Shown: positions 1 to 7,821 of the stretch, piece after piece
Layout: each line of letters opens with the position of its first letter
Position numbering within the stretch: the first letter of the stretch is position 1
Source of the DNA: an uncultured Bacteroidales bacterium
GTDB lineage: Bacteria > Bacteroidota > Bacteroidia > Bacteroidales > UBA932
Assembly: GCA_949286415.1 (NCBI GenBank)
Contig: CASEBV010000029.1
Span: 1 to 64,000, forward strand
Direction of reading: 5' to 3'
Length of the DNA stretch: 64,000 nucleotides
The notes under the pieces: model-generated
Told to the model about the DNA's origin: nothing
What the model saw: only the letters and a program-made list of their open reading frames with translations
Database searches by the model: none
Position numbers and translations under genes: made by a program

Positions 1-156
1 AGATAGTACATCTACTTTATCAAATTCGTCATTTCTATTACGTTCTTTATTTTCCTCCAAGTAATCATATAAAGGTGCAAATATCCATTCATCCGTAAAC
101 TCCGGGAATCTCAGCGCCGGGACATTTCCTTTAGACGGGGCTATTTTGATTTTTGT
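1..156 (-). pseudogene. hsdS: Type I restriction specificity subunit (HsdS) fragment, no start codon, cut by the window edge
   Basis: Read on the minus strand, the frame stays open from the in-frame TAA at 157-159 to the window edge. It encodes TKIKIAPSKGN, then VPALRFPEFTDEW, and later DKVDVLS. The RFPEF-x-DEW motif is typical of the beginning of a target-recognition domain in Bacteroidota HsdS proteins. No ATG, GTG or TTG lies between the stop and this motif, so as it stands the piece cannot start translation. That is what a silent, exchangeable hsdS cassette looks like. The tyrosine recombinase at 221 supports this. The stretch is more AT-rich than the rest of the window. The family call is from recalled motifs; the silent-cassette reading is inference. 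Confidence 0.62.
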
Positions 157-220
157 TTATTATGGTGAATCTTTAAATGATTAGTTTCCTCAATTCGCTA
201 ATGCAATAAATTCAGGAATT

Positions 221-1147
221 ATGAACACTAAAACATTCAGAGAAATTGCGGCGGCTTGGAAAGAGTACAAGCGGCCTTATGTGAAGCAGTCAACTATGGC
301 GGCTTATGTGTTGATCTTGGAGAACCACATTCTTCCTTACTTCGGGGACGGCGGTTCGCTCCATGAACAGGAGGTGCAGGCATTTGTCTTGCAGAAGTTG
401 GAAAACGGATTGAGCGCCAAGACAGTCAAGGATATTCTGATAGTCATGAAAATGGTGATGAAGTTCGGGGTCAAAAATGAGTGGATGAGCTATTACGAAT
501 GGGATATAAAGTATCCTACGACCTCCTCCAGAAAGGAACTGGAGGTGCTGTCTGTCAGCAATCACAGAAAGATACTGAATTACATCCAAAGTCACTTTAC
601 TTTTACCGGGCTCGGTATCTACATAAGCCTGAGTACCGGAATGCGCATCGGCGAAATATGCGCATTGAAATGGAGCGACATCAATGTGACGGACGGGACT
701 ATAATTGTCAGCCGTACCATTGAGCGCATTTATATCATTGAGGGAGAGAAAAAGCACACGGAACTCGTCATCAACACACCCAAAACCCAAAACTCCTGCC
801 GGGAAATACCCATGAGCAAAGAATTGCTTGCCATAATCAAACCGCTGAAAAAGGTAGTCAATGAAGATTTCTATGTGCTTACAAATGATGAGCGTCCGAC
901 AGAGCCGCGCACATACCGCAATTATTACAACAGTCTCATGGAGAAGCTCTCCATACCCAAATTGAAATATCACGGCCTGCGCCACAGCTTCGCCACCCGT
1001 TGCATTGAAGCCGGATGTGACTATAAGACCGTAAGCGTACTGTTGGGGCACTCCAACATTTCAACTACGCTCAACCTGTATGTCCATCCGAACATGGAAC
1101 AGAAAAAGCGTTGCATCAGCAGAATGTTCAAGTCATTGGGAAAATGA
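221..1147 (+). CDS. Tyrosine recombinase / site-specific integrase
   Basis: This 308-residue protein has an N-terminal SAM-like core-binding domain (about residues 1-95) and a C-terminal catalytic domain. The catalytic set is complete: R142 in TGMRIGE, K188 in TPKT, H251 and R254 in HGLRH, H277 in LLGHS and the nucleophile Y287 in TLNLYVHP. It lies head to head with the start-less HsdS fragment at the left edge. In Bacteroidales, such recombinases often invert DNA between inverted repeats within type I restriction S-subunit genes. It could instead belong to an integrated element whose remainder lies outside the window. Its G+C is lower than that of the genes to its right, as expected for an accessory gene. 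The catalytic call is firm; the DNA target is inferred from position. Confidence 0.9.
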   Translation: MNTKTFREIAAAWKEYKRPYVKQSTMAAYVLILENHILPYFGDGGSLHEQEVQAFVLQKLENGLSAKTVKDILIVMKMVMKFGVKNEWMSYYEWDIKYPTTSSRKELEVLSVSNHRKILNYIQSHFTFTGLGIYISLSTGMRIGEICALKWSDINVTDGTIIVSRTIERIYIIEGEKKHTELVINTPKTQNSCREIPMSKELLAIIKPLKKVVNEDFYVLTNDERPTEPRTYRNYYNSLMEKLSIPKLKYHGLRHSFATRCIEAGCDYKTVSVLLGHSNISTTLNLYVHPNMEQKKRCISRMFKSLGK

Positions 1148-1190
1148 AAGGCGGCAGGGTCAGCACACCGGGCACATCCATTGAAATCCA

Positions 1191-2057
1191 TCACGCAAAG
1201 ATTTCCGTCAGGATATTGACAGCCGCGGAGCACATGATGTCCCCGGAGAAAGACTTTGAGGGAATCATATTGATGACTTTGGGCGCGCCGTGCATGTCAG
1301 GCAGGGAAATCCTGAGCAGAGACTTGTCGGAGAGTTCATTTCTTGCGGCATGACGCGGGAGGAGGCCGACAATTCCCGGGGAGGACTTGACAAGTGACTT
1401 CACGGCTTCGGCGGAAGGAGAGCGGAAGACAATCTTGTGGGATATCTCTTCAAACGGGACAAGGCCGTCCGTGCAGCCGTCGGCAACGGCAATTCCGGAT
1501 GGAATATCCTGCCAGGATGAGAAGGAAGAATAGACCGTACGGCTCACCGGAGACACAACTGCAGCAGGACAGGAATATCCGACATTACGGGCATCGGCCC
1601 ATATTGGTCCGGAAAGTTCACCGGCACATTCCTCAAGCCTGAAGCCGAAGCCGTCTTCCGGAAAGGAGTCCGGGGACTCATGCATCATGAAGACTGTGCC
1701 GGGGAATGATGCCGTCATTGCCGAGACAAGGGAGGCGACAGGTTCTCCGGCAAGAGAGCCTGATGCACAGATGCGGACTGTCCTCAGGGGGGATGAGTCG
1801 TGCGGGCCGAAGACCATTCTGGCAGAATCATACCAGTACAGGATCTTGCCCGCGTATGACTGGAATGCCCGGCCCTGGGGCGTCAAAGACACTTCACTCC
1901 GGCCTCTTTCGAAGAGCCGGACTCCGAGGTCTTTCTCAAGCTCCGCAATATTCTGGCTCACAGCAGGCTGGCTTATGCCGAGCTGTTCTGCCGCCCGGGT
2001 GAAGCTGCCGGTCGCCGACAAGGCTTCGAATACTTTCAGTCTAAAATCTCCAAGCAT
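1191..2057 (-). CDS. LysR family transcriptional regulator
   Basis: The N-terminal winged helix-turn-helix is clear: FEALSATGSFTRAAEQLG, then SQPAVSQNIAELEKDLG, then LFERGR. The remaining ~220 residues are a poorly conserved LysR substrate-binding domain. I place the start at the ATG at 2057 (288 residues, beginning MLGDF), because the helix-turn-helix begins there in LysR proteins; the upstream extension is an AT-rich, low-complexity leader. It is divergent from the M16 protease gene, with 85 bases between them. LysR proteins often control the divergent gene, but nothing here shows the ligand. It converges on the integrase with a 43-base gap. Confidence 0.88.
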   Translation of the reverse strand: MLGDFRLKVFEALSATGSFTRAAEQLGISQPAVSQNIAELEKDLGVRLFERGRSEVSLTPQGRAFQSYAGKILYWYDSARMVFGPHDSSPLRTVRICASGSLAGEPVASLVSAMTASFPGTVFMMHESPDSFPEDGFGFRLEECAGELSGPIWADARNVGYSCPAAVVSPVSRTVYSSFSSWQDIPSGIAVADGCTDGLVPFEEISHKIVFRSPSAEAVKSLVKSSPGIVGLLPRHAARNELSDKSLLRISLPDMHGAPKVINMIPSKSFSGDIMCSAAVNILTEIFA

Positions 2058-2083
2058 GGCATCAAATTTAGGAAAATTTATGC

Positions 2084-2091
2084 TAATTTTG
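2084..2091 (+). promoter_or_regulatory. Candidate Bacteroidota -7 box for the M16 protease gene
   Basis: TAATTTTG matches the TAnnTTTG -7 consensus and ends 51 bases before the ATG at 2143. There is no good -33 TTTG at the right distance, so an activator such as the divergent LysR protein might help. It lies in the 85-base divergent intergenic region. Confidence 0.4.
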
Positions 2092-2142
2092 TATGATATA
2101 TACGATTGTTTTAACAATTACATAAACAGTTATTCATTAGAA

Positions 2143-4959
2143 ATGAAACGAATCTTTGTATTCTTTGCGGCTCTCTTCGCCGCAATAGTTGTGTATGGAC
2201 AGGACATGTCACAACTTCCCCAGCTGCCGAATGACCCTGCGGTCCGCACAGGCAAGCTTGACAACGGGCTCACCTATTATATCAGGCACAACGACAAGCC
2301 TGCCGACAGGGCGGAATTCTATCTCGCCACGAATGTTGGCGCAATCCAGGAGACCCCTGACCAGGACGGTTTGGCGCATTTCCTCGAGCACATGTGCTTC
2401 AACGGGACAAAGAATTTCCCTGACAAGGGCATCCTGGAATACCTCCAGGGCATCGGTGCGGAATTCGGAAGGAACATCAATGCATCGACAGGCGTCGAGC
2501 AGACCGTATACATGCTCAACAACATTCCTCTTGTACGCGAAACCGTAGTGGACACATGCCTGCTCATCCTGCATGACTATTCACATTTCGTGACATGCGA
2601 CCCTGTTGAAATAGACAAGGAAAGGGGCGTGATTCTCGAAGAGAGGAGGACAAGGAGAAATGCCCAGTGGAGAATGTATGAGCAGGCCAAGCAGGCCTAC
2701 TACAAAGGCTCCAAATATGCTGACTGCTCCCTCATCGGAAGCGAGGAGAACCTCAAGACTTTCAAGCCGGAAAGCCTGACAAATTTCTACCATACATGGT
2801 ATCGTCCTGACCTCCAAGCTGTAATCGTAGTCGGAGATGTCGATGTGGACAAGGTGGAGGCAAAAATCAAAGAGACTTTCGCAGACATCCCTGCCGCAGA
2901 GAACCCTAAGGCCAAGGAAATGCATGTCATCCCGGACAATGAGGAGCCGATAGTGGCAATCATAACCGACCCTGAGGCGACCTCAACATCAGTGGAGGTG
3001 CTCTGGAAAAGCCAGCCTGCTCCGGAGGCTTTGAACAGCACACAGGTCGGGATGATGACAGACCTCATAAAGGCATATGTCAGCCTCATCATGGCCGAAA
3101 GATTCAATGACATCACATCCAGCCCGGATGCCCCGTTCACAGCCGCCAGCCTTGCAATAGGCAAGCTCTGCGAGACTTGCGAGGTGACAATGGGCACGGC
3201 AAGATGCAAGAACAATGACGCTGTCCCGGCCTTCAGGGCACTCATGACAGAAATCGAGAAAATGAAGAGATTCGGCTTCACCGACGACGAAGTGTCCAGG
3301 GCAAAGGACAATATCCTCAGCTCATACGAAAAGAGGGCCCAGGGTGCAGACACAAGGAAGAATGCAGAATTCATACAGGAGTACATCAACAACTTCTTCG
3401 ACAATTACGCCTACATGGAGCCGGCCGTGGAGTTTGAAATGGCCAAGGCTATCTGCGGACAGCTCAATGCAGCTATCCTCAACCAGATAGCATCCTCCAT
3501 CATCACTGACAGCAACATGGTTGTAGTGTACAACGGACCGGAGAAAGAAGGTGTTTCTCATCCGACCGAGGAGGAGCTTCTCGGCGTCATAGCAGAAGTG
3601 AAGGCATCCGACATCAAGCCGAACGAGGCCCAGGACTTCAACAAGCCGCTTCTTGATGCAGCATCTCTCAAAGGCTCCCCTGTAAAGAAAACCGAAGAAG
3701 GCATCTACGGCTCCACCGTATGGACTCTCAAAAACGGGCTGAAAGTTGTCGTGCTCCCTACCGAATACAAAAAGGACCAGATCATCTTCTCGCTCCAGAA
3801 AGACGGCGGACTCTCACTCATATCCGATGAAGACCTTCCGTCATTCGAAGACAACATCTGGACTCTGTTCACCATGAACAGCGGAGTATCCGGATTTGCA
3901 GGGACCGACCTGAGCAAGATGCTGGCAGGAAAACATGTGAATGTCACTCCATATATCGGCAGCCTCGGGCACGGCATCAGCGGCTCGACCGCTCCAAAGG
4001 ACCTTGAAACCGCTTTCCAGCTGATGTATCTCTATTTCATGGACCCTCGCTTTGACGAGAATGAATTCCAGACAGGCATACAGCAGCTCAAGGCCGTACT
4101 TCCGAACATTGTCAACCAGCCTGACTTCAGGTTCCAGACAGAATTCACCAAAACGATTTTCGGAAACAGCCCGAGGAAACCTGTAATCAGCGAGGAACTG
4201 ATTGAAAAGGCAAATCTGGCAACAATTGAAAGAGTCTACAGAAGTCTTTTCAATAATGTAGCAGGTGCCACACTCTATATTGTAGGAAATGTGGACATGG
4301 AGACCCTCAAGCCTCTGGTGGAGAAATATGCCGGCTCCCTTGCAAAAGGCAAGAAAGCCACAGCCTGGGCAGATACAGGAGCGAAGGTGGTGAAAGGTGA
4401 TGTGGAAAACCATTTCCAGGTAGATATGGAGACCCCGAAGACTTCCGTCCTTCAGGTCTACACCGCATACTTCCCTTATTCAGTGAAGAACGACGTGATG
4501 CTCGATGCAGCAAAATATGTCCTTGACATGATTTACACCGAGACACTGCGTGAAGAGGAAGGCGGCACTTACGGAGCAAGCGTAGGCGCAGCAATGCAGA
4601 ACGAGCCTGAGCAGAGGGCAATGATACAGGTATACTTCGACACCAACCCGGAAGCTGCCGACAAACTCATCGCATCTGCAGTGAAAGGCATCGAAGGCCT
4701 CGCATCGGACGGTCCTACAGAGGAGCAGATGACAAGGACAATAGAGAATGCCAAAAAGAACCTTCCGGAATCAAGGATCAGCAACAGCTACTGGCAGGAT
4801 GCCCTCATCTACTGGGACCGCCACGGAGTAGACTATGACAAGGAATTTGAGGCGGCCATCCAGGAAATCACTCCTGAAAACATCAAGGCCATCCTCACCG
4901 AAATCCTTTCACAGGACAACTTCATTGAAGTAGTGATGTCGCCTGCTGCCGAAGAATAA
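2143..4959 (+). CDS. M16 family zinc metallopeptidase (pitrilysin-like), secreted
   Basis: This 938-residue protein starts at the ATG at 2143 with a signal peptide (MKRIFVFFAALFAAIVVYGQ). The frame stays open farther upstream, but that part is antisense to the LysR gene. The zinc-binding inverted motif HFLEH covers residues 79-83 (H79, H83), with the third ligand E160 in EIDKERGVILEE at the usual spacing. The rest holds the paired M16 core and inactive-half domains, with a second M16 repeat beginning near residue 530. Two-repeat M16 proteases of about 930 residues are common in Bacteroidota and probably degrade peptides in the periplasm. It is monocistronic: a strong terminator follows at 4988. 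Confidence 0.93.
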   Translation: MKRIFVFFAALFAAIVVYGQDMSQLPQLPNDPAVRTGKLDNGLTYYIRHNDKPADRAEFYLATNVGAIQETPDQDGLAHFLEHMCFNGTKNFPDKGILEYLQGIGAEFGRNINASTGVEQTVYMLNNIPLVRETVVDTCLLILHDYSHFVTCDPVEIDKERGVILEERRTRRNAQWRMYEQAKQAYYKGSKYADCSLIGSEENLKTFKPESLTNFYHTWYRPDLQAVIVVGDVDVDKVEAKIKETFADIPAAENPKAKEMHVIPDNEEPIVAIITDPEATSTSVEVLWKSQPAPEALNSTQVGMMTDLIKAYVSLIMAERFNDITSSPDAPFTAASLAIGKLCETCEVTMGTARCKNNDAVPAFRALMTEIEKMKRFGFTDDEVSRAKDNILSSYEKRAQGADTRKNAEFIQEYINNFFDNYAYMEPAVEFEMAKAICGQLNAAILNQIASSIITDSNMVVVYNGPEKEGVSHPTEEELLGVIAEVKASDIKPNEAQDFNKPLLDAASLKGSPVKKTEEGIYGSTVWTLKNGLKVVVLPTEYKKDQIIFSLQKDGGLSLISDEDLPSFEDNIWTLFTMNSGVSGFAGTDLSKMLAGKHVNVTPYIGSLGHGISGSTAPKDLETAFQLMYLYFMDPRFDENEFQTGIQQLKAVLPNIVNQPDFRFQTEFTKTIFGNSPRKPVISEELIEKANLATIERVYRSLFNNVAGATLYIVGNVDMETLKPLVEKYAGSLAKGKKATAWADTGAKVVKGDVENHFQVDMETPKTSVLQVYTAYFPYSVKNDVMLDAAKYVLDMIYTETLREEEGGTYGASVGAAMQNEPEQRAMIQVYFDTNPEAADKLIASAVKGIEGLASDGPTEEQMTRTIENAKKNLPESRISNSYWQDALIYWDRHGVDYDKEFEAAIQEITPENIKAILTEILSQDNFIEVVMSPAAEE

Positions 4960-4987
4960 CCCGGCACCGCAAGGACAATAAGACAAC

Positions 4988-5037
4988 GGCTCCCGCCTCG
5001 CAGATGACTATGAATCATCGGAGGCGGGAGCCTGTTT
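4988..5037 (+). terminator. Rho-independent terminator after the M16 protease gene
   Basis: A perfect 12-bp stem, GGCTCCCGCCTC at 4988-4999 with GAGGCGGGAGCC at 5021-5032, encloses an inner GATGA/TCATC stem and is followed by TGTTTTT. It ends transcription of the protease gene. Confidence 0.85.
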
Positions 5038-5040
5038 TTG

Positions 5041-5197
5041 GGTATTAAAGAGTCATGCCGGCATGGACATTTCTCAGCGTGCCCGTCGGACAGCATTTTG
5101 GGACTCCGACGGCCGTGGTTTTGCAGAAAATTCACGGCCGGTGGACATTCTTTACCATGTCCATCGGCCGTGTTTACATGAAAACTGAGGCAGAAAA
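5041..5197. other. Intergenic stretch rich in short inverted repeats
   Basis: No gene is visible in these 157 bases between the M16 terminator and the ferredoxin stop codon. Near 5110-5150 a GGCCGTG/CACGGCC inverted repeat has a 15-base spacer, next to GGACAT/ATGTCC with an 8-base spacer, and CGGCCGTG recurs near 5164. These could form a terminator-like structure for the leftward ferredoxin transcript, but there is no clear T-run. Confidence 0.3.
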
Positions 5198-5368
5198 CTA
5201 CTCTGCAGGAGAGATTGCGCCCATAGGGCATACATCTGCGCAAGTGCCGCAGTCAACACACACATTCGGGTCAATCTTATAGATGTCACCCTCTGAAATT
5301 GCGCCTGCAGGGCATTCGCCTATGCATGTTCCGCATGCTACGCAATCCTCTGAAATTTTGTAAGCCAT
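5198..5368 (-). CDS. 2[4Fe-4S] ferredoxin
   Basis: A 56-residue gene. The translation begins MAYKISEDCVACGTC and carries two cluster motifs, C-x2-C-x2-C-x3-CP (CVACGTCIGECP) and CVDCGTCADVCP, each followed by a G-A-I-S segment. This is the standard bacterial ferredoxin fold with two [4Fe-4S] clusters. It is a cytoplasmic low-potential electron carrier, in gut Bacteroidales often the partner of pyruvate:ferredoxin oxidoreductase or Rnf. It has a full consensus promoter at 5438-5469 and stands alone, divergent from the DUF1573 gene. Only its small size makes it easy to miss; the assignment is firm. Confidence 0.95.
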   Translation of the reverse strand: MAYKISEDCVACGTCIGECPAGAISEGDIYKIDPNVCVDCGTCADVCPMGAISPAE

Positions 5369-5437
5369 TTTTTTATCCTTTAAATTGTTAATGAAACTGC
5401 ACCTTCATATGTGCTTTCCACATGAATGCACAATATG

Positions 5438-5469
5438 CAAATTTATGAGATTATGTCGGAATAATCAAA
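5438..5469 (-). promoter_or_regulatory. Bacteroidota promoter of the ferredoxin gene
   Basis: On the minus strand, TTTG (5466-5469) is followed after 20 bases by TAAATTTG (5438-5445), a full -33/-7 match. It leaves a 5' leader of about 65 bases before the ATG at 5368. It abuts the divergent -7 box at 5480. Confidence 0.7.
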
Positions 5470-5479
5470 TTTATATGTG

Positions 5480-5487
5480 TAATTTTG
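5480..5487 (+). promoter_or_regulatory. Candidate -7 box of the DUF1573 gene
   Basis: TAATTTTG matches TAnnTTTG, 65 bases upstream of the ATG at 5552. Its -33 region would overlap the ferredoxin promoter and shows no clear TTTG, so the two divergent genes may share control. Confidence 0.42.
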
Positions 5488-5551
5488 CAGGCAGAAGCTA
5501 CATGAATGGAAGTTGAATCCGACAGGACTTAGCAAAGTAATTCAGACGGAC

Positions 5552-6697
5552 ATGAAACATTCTTATACAAAAATATTGGCCGCAGCCATCCTCCCGGCAT
5601 GTATTTTAATTTTCAGTGCCGCGCCCGCCACGATGGCAGGCTTCAGCGCAGCCGCACAGGAAAGAATCGGAGGGACAGTGGAATTTGACAAGACCGTACA
5701 TGACTTCGGGGATGTCATGCTTTCCGACGGGCCGCTCCGCTGCACCTTCACGATGAAAAACATCAGCGACAAGCCTGTGGTCATCTACAATGTGGTCACT
5801 TCATGCGGATGCACTGATGTGGAATGGACAAGGCAGCCCATAATGCCGGGAAAGAAGGGGACAATTTCATCTACATATTCAAATGACGAAGGCCCCTACC
5901 CCTTTGACAAGAATCTCACCGCATATGTCTCCGGCATCGGGAATCCCGTAATACTCAAGCTCAGGGGCGTCAGCCATGAAAAGCAGCTCTCTCTGGAGGA
6001 AATGTTCCCGGTAAGATTCGGGAGTCTCGGGATGAAAAGCGCGGAGCTCAAATGCGGAAATCTCGAACAGGGAGGATACCGCAGCGATGAAGTAAAAGTG
6101 GCCAACCTTTCATCCGCCCCTGTCAGAATCTCATTCTCCGGCATCACGCCGGGCCTGACCGTGTCTGTCAGTCCCAATCCGATTCCGGCAAGAAGCACGG
6201 CAGCCCTGAAGTTTACAGTCACAGCAGACAGGGAACATTGGGGAAAGAACTGGCATCATGCCGTCCCGCTCGTAAACGGGAAGGCATACACTGCAACAGA
6301 AGACGGCAAGAAGACAAGCGGAATCTCCGTCTATTCGTTCACAAAAGAGAACTTCAGTTCCCTGAGCAAGGAGGAAAGGGACGCCGGCTCCAGGCCGATG
6401 TTCTCATCCAGCACATTCTCCTTCGGCAAAATCAAGGCCGGGACTCCAGTGGAAGCCGAATTCAATTTCACCAACATTGGCAAGAACGATTTCAGAGCCT
6501 ATAAGGTGGACATAGATGCTGACAAAGCCACACATACGGATGTGCCTGTCGTGAAATGCGGATTCAAAGGCTCATTCCGGGTAAATCTTGACACGACAGG
6601 AATGCCTGCCGGAGAGACTCTCGTCATAGTGACCCTCACCACGAACTCGCCGTCAAGGCCAATCGTGAATCTCTTCATCACCGGTTGGATTGAATAG
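5552..6697 (+). CDS. DUF1573 domain-containing secreted protein
   Basis: This 381-residue protein begins with MKHSYTKILAAAILPA, a signal peptide; the ATG at 5552 is preferred over the in-frame TTG at 5513. A first DUF1573 domain has FDKTVHDFGDV, FTMKNISDKPVVI and VTSCGCT. A second lies at the C-terminus with FSFGKIKAGTPVEAEFNFTNIG. These immunoglobulin-like domains are common in exported Bacteroidota proteins; their biochemical role is unknown. The stop codon overlaps the region just before the exporter gene, so the two are probably co-transcribed. A link to metal export is suggested only by that adjacency. Confidence 0.85.
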   Translation: MKHSYTKILAAAILPACILIFSAAPATMAGFSAAAQERIGGTVEFDKTVHDFGDVMLSDGPLRCTFTMKNISDKPVVIYNVVTSCGCTDVEWTRQPIMPGKKGTISSTYSNDEGPYPFDKNLTAYVSGIGNPVILKLRGVSHEKQLSLEEMFPVRFGSLGMKSAELKCGNLEQGGYRSDEVKVANLSSAPVRISFSGITPGLTVSVSPNPIPARSTAALKFTVTADREHWGKNWHHAVPLVNGKAYTATEDGKKTSGISVYSFTKENFSSLSKEERDAGSRPMFSSSTFSFGKIKAGTPVEAEFNFTNIGKNDFRAYKVDIDADKATHTDVPVVKCGFKGSFRVNLDTTGMPAGETLVIVTLTTNSPSRPIVNLFITGWIE

Positions 6698-6707
6698 CAA
6701 CAGGGAA

Positions 6708-7820
6708 ATGCTTCTTCACCTTCTTACTGACATACTGCGCAATTCCGTCATGATTACCGGGCTCGTGGTCATCATGATGATGCTCATAGAATCCATTGAC
6801 CTGGAGTCCGGAGGCAGATTCTTCGGGAAATTCAGAAATTCAAGGGCAGGACAGACTGTAGTCGCCGCAATCCTCGGCTCAATTCCGGGATGCATCGGAG
6901 GATTCGCGGCCGTATCCCTCTACTCGCAGAGAATATTGAGCTTCGGCGCCCTCGTGGCCATGATGATAGCATCGACAGGCGACGAAGCCTTCATGCTGAT
7001 GGCCCTGAAGCCCGACAAGGCGCTGTGGCTTTTTCTGCTGCTGTTCGCCATTGCCGTTACCTGCGGCATCGTCATCGACCTTGCCGGCATAAAAATCGAG
7101 AAGCACGGGAATGAAAGTCCGGCCGCAGAGGGATGCAATGATTCAGACTTATCTTCCGGCGGATGCTGTTCCGCAAGCCACAGGGAGAAAGAAACCGGGA
7201 GTGAAAGACATTTTGGCTGGAAAAGAATTGTCCTTCTCGCCGGAGTAATCATTTTTCTCGGAGCCCTTGTGTCCGGCATGCTCTCACATGAGCATCACCA
7301 TACAGTCAACCCGGACGGGAGCATCCCTGCGACAGATATAGTATTGCTGAACATACTTGACGAAAAATGGATGAACATCCTGTTCGCTGCCCTGAGCCTC
7401 GGACTCATAGCCGTCATCTGGAGGGCCGATGACCATTTCGTGGAACACAGGCTGTGGAAACATATCGTCATGGGACATCTGCCGGTCATCTTCGCATGGA
7501 CATTCGGGGTACTTGCTGTCATCGGAATCGGAATGACTTACATTGACATCACCGGGTGGATATCAAGAAACACTGCCGCGATGATTCTGCTGGCAGCCCT
7601 CATCGGTCTGATTCCGGAATCTGGCCCGCACATGATTTTCGTAAGCCTTTGGGCGACAGGCATCGTCCCTCTGCCGGTGCTGCTCGCGAGCTGCATATCC
7701 CAGGACGGGCATTCTTCGCTTCCGCTGCTGGCGGAAGACAGAAAGAGCTTCGCATATGCGAAGCTCCTCAACTGCCTCATCGCCATCCTGGCAGGATTCG
7801 GCTCGATGTTCCTCATGTAG
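6708..7820 (+). CDS. Putative 10-TM manganese/heavy-metal exporter (ArsP_2-like family)
   Basis: The ~370-residue protein is very hydrophobic, with two bundles of membrane helices separated by a hydrophilic loop (about residues 130-170) rich in Cys, His and acidic residues (GCCSASHRE). A periplasmic-type segment SHEHHHT follows. The helices have conserved features such as GSIPGCIGGF, STGDEAFMLM and LIPESGPH, which I recall from the family annotated as putative 10TM heavy-metal or manganese exporter. I chose the ATG at 6708, where the family usually starts; a TTG at 6690 overlaps the DUF1573 stop. Substrate is not provable from sequence. Its 3' end lies one base from the stop of the convergent PCMD gene. 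Confidence 0.75.
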   Translation: MLLHLLTDILRNSVMITGLVVIMMMLIESIDLESGGRFFGKFRNSRAGQTVVAAILGSIPGCIGGFAAVSLYSQRILSFGALVAMMIASTGDEAFMLMALKPDKALWLFLLLFAIAVTCGIVIDLAGIKIEKHGNESPAAEGCNDSDLSSGGCCSASHREKETGSERHFGWKRIVLLAGVIIFLGALVSGMLSHEHHHTVNPDGSIPATDIVLLNILDEKWMNILFAALSLGLIAVIWRADDHFVEHRLWKHIVMGHLPVIFAWTFGVLAVIGIGMTYIDITGWISRNTAAMILLAALIGLIPESGPHMIFVSLWATGIVPLPVLLASCISQDGHSSLPLLAEDRKSFAYAKLLNCLIAILAGFGSMFLM

Positions 7821-7821
7821 A

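Noticed and set aside
1687..2142. N-terminal extension of the M16 protease of about 150 residues
   Set aside because: It is antisense to the LysR gene, reads as low-complexity Ser/Arg/Pro sequence, and precedes a clear signal peptide at 2143.
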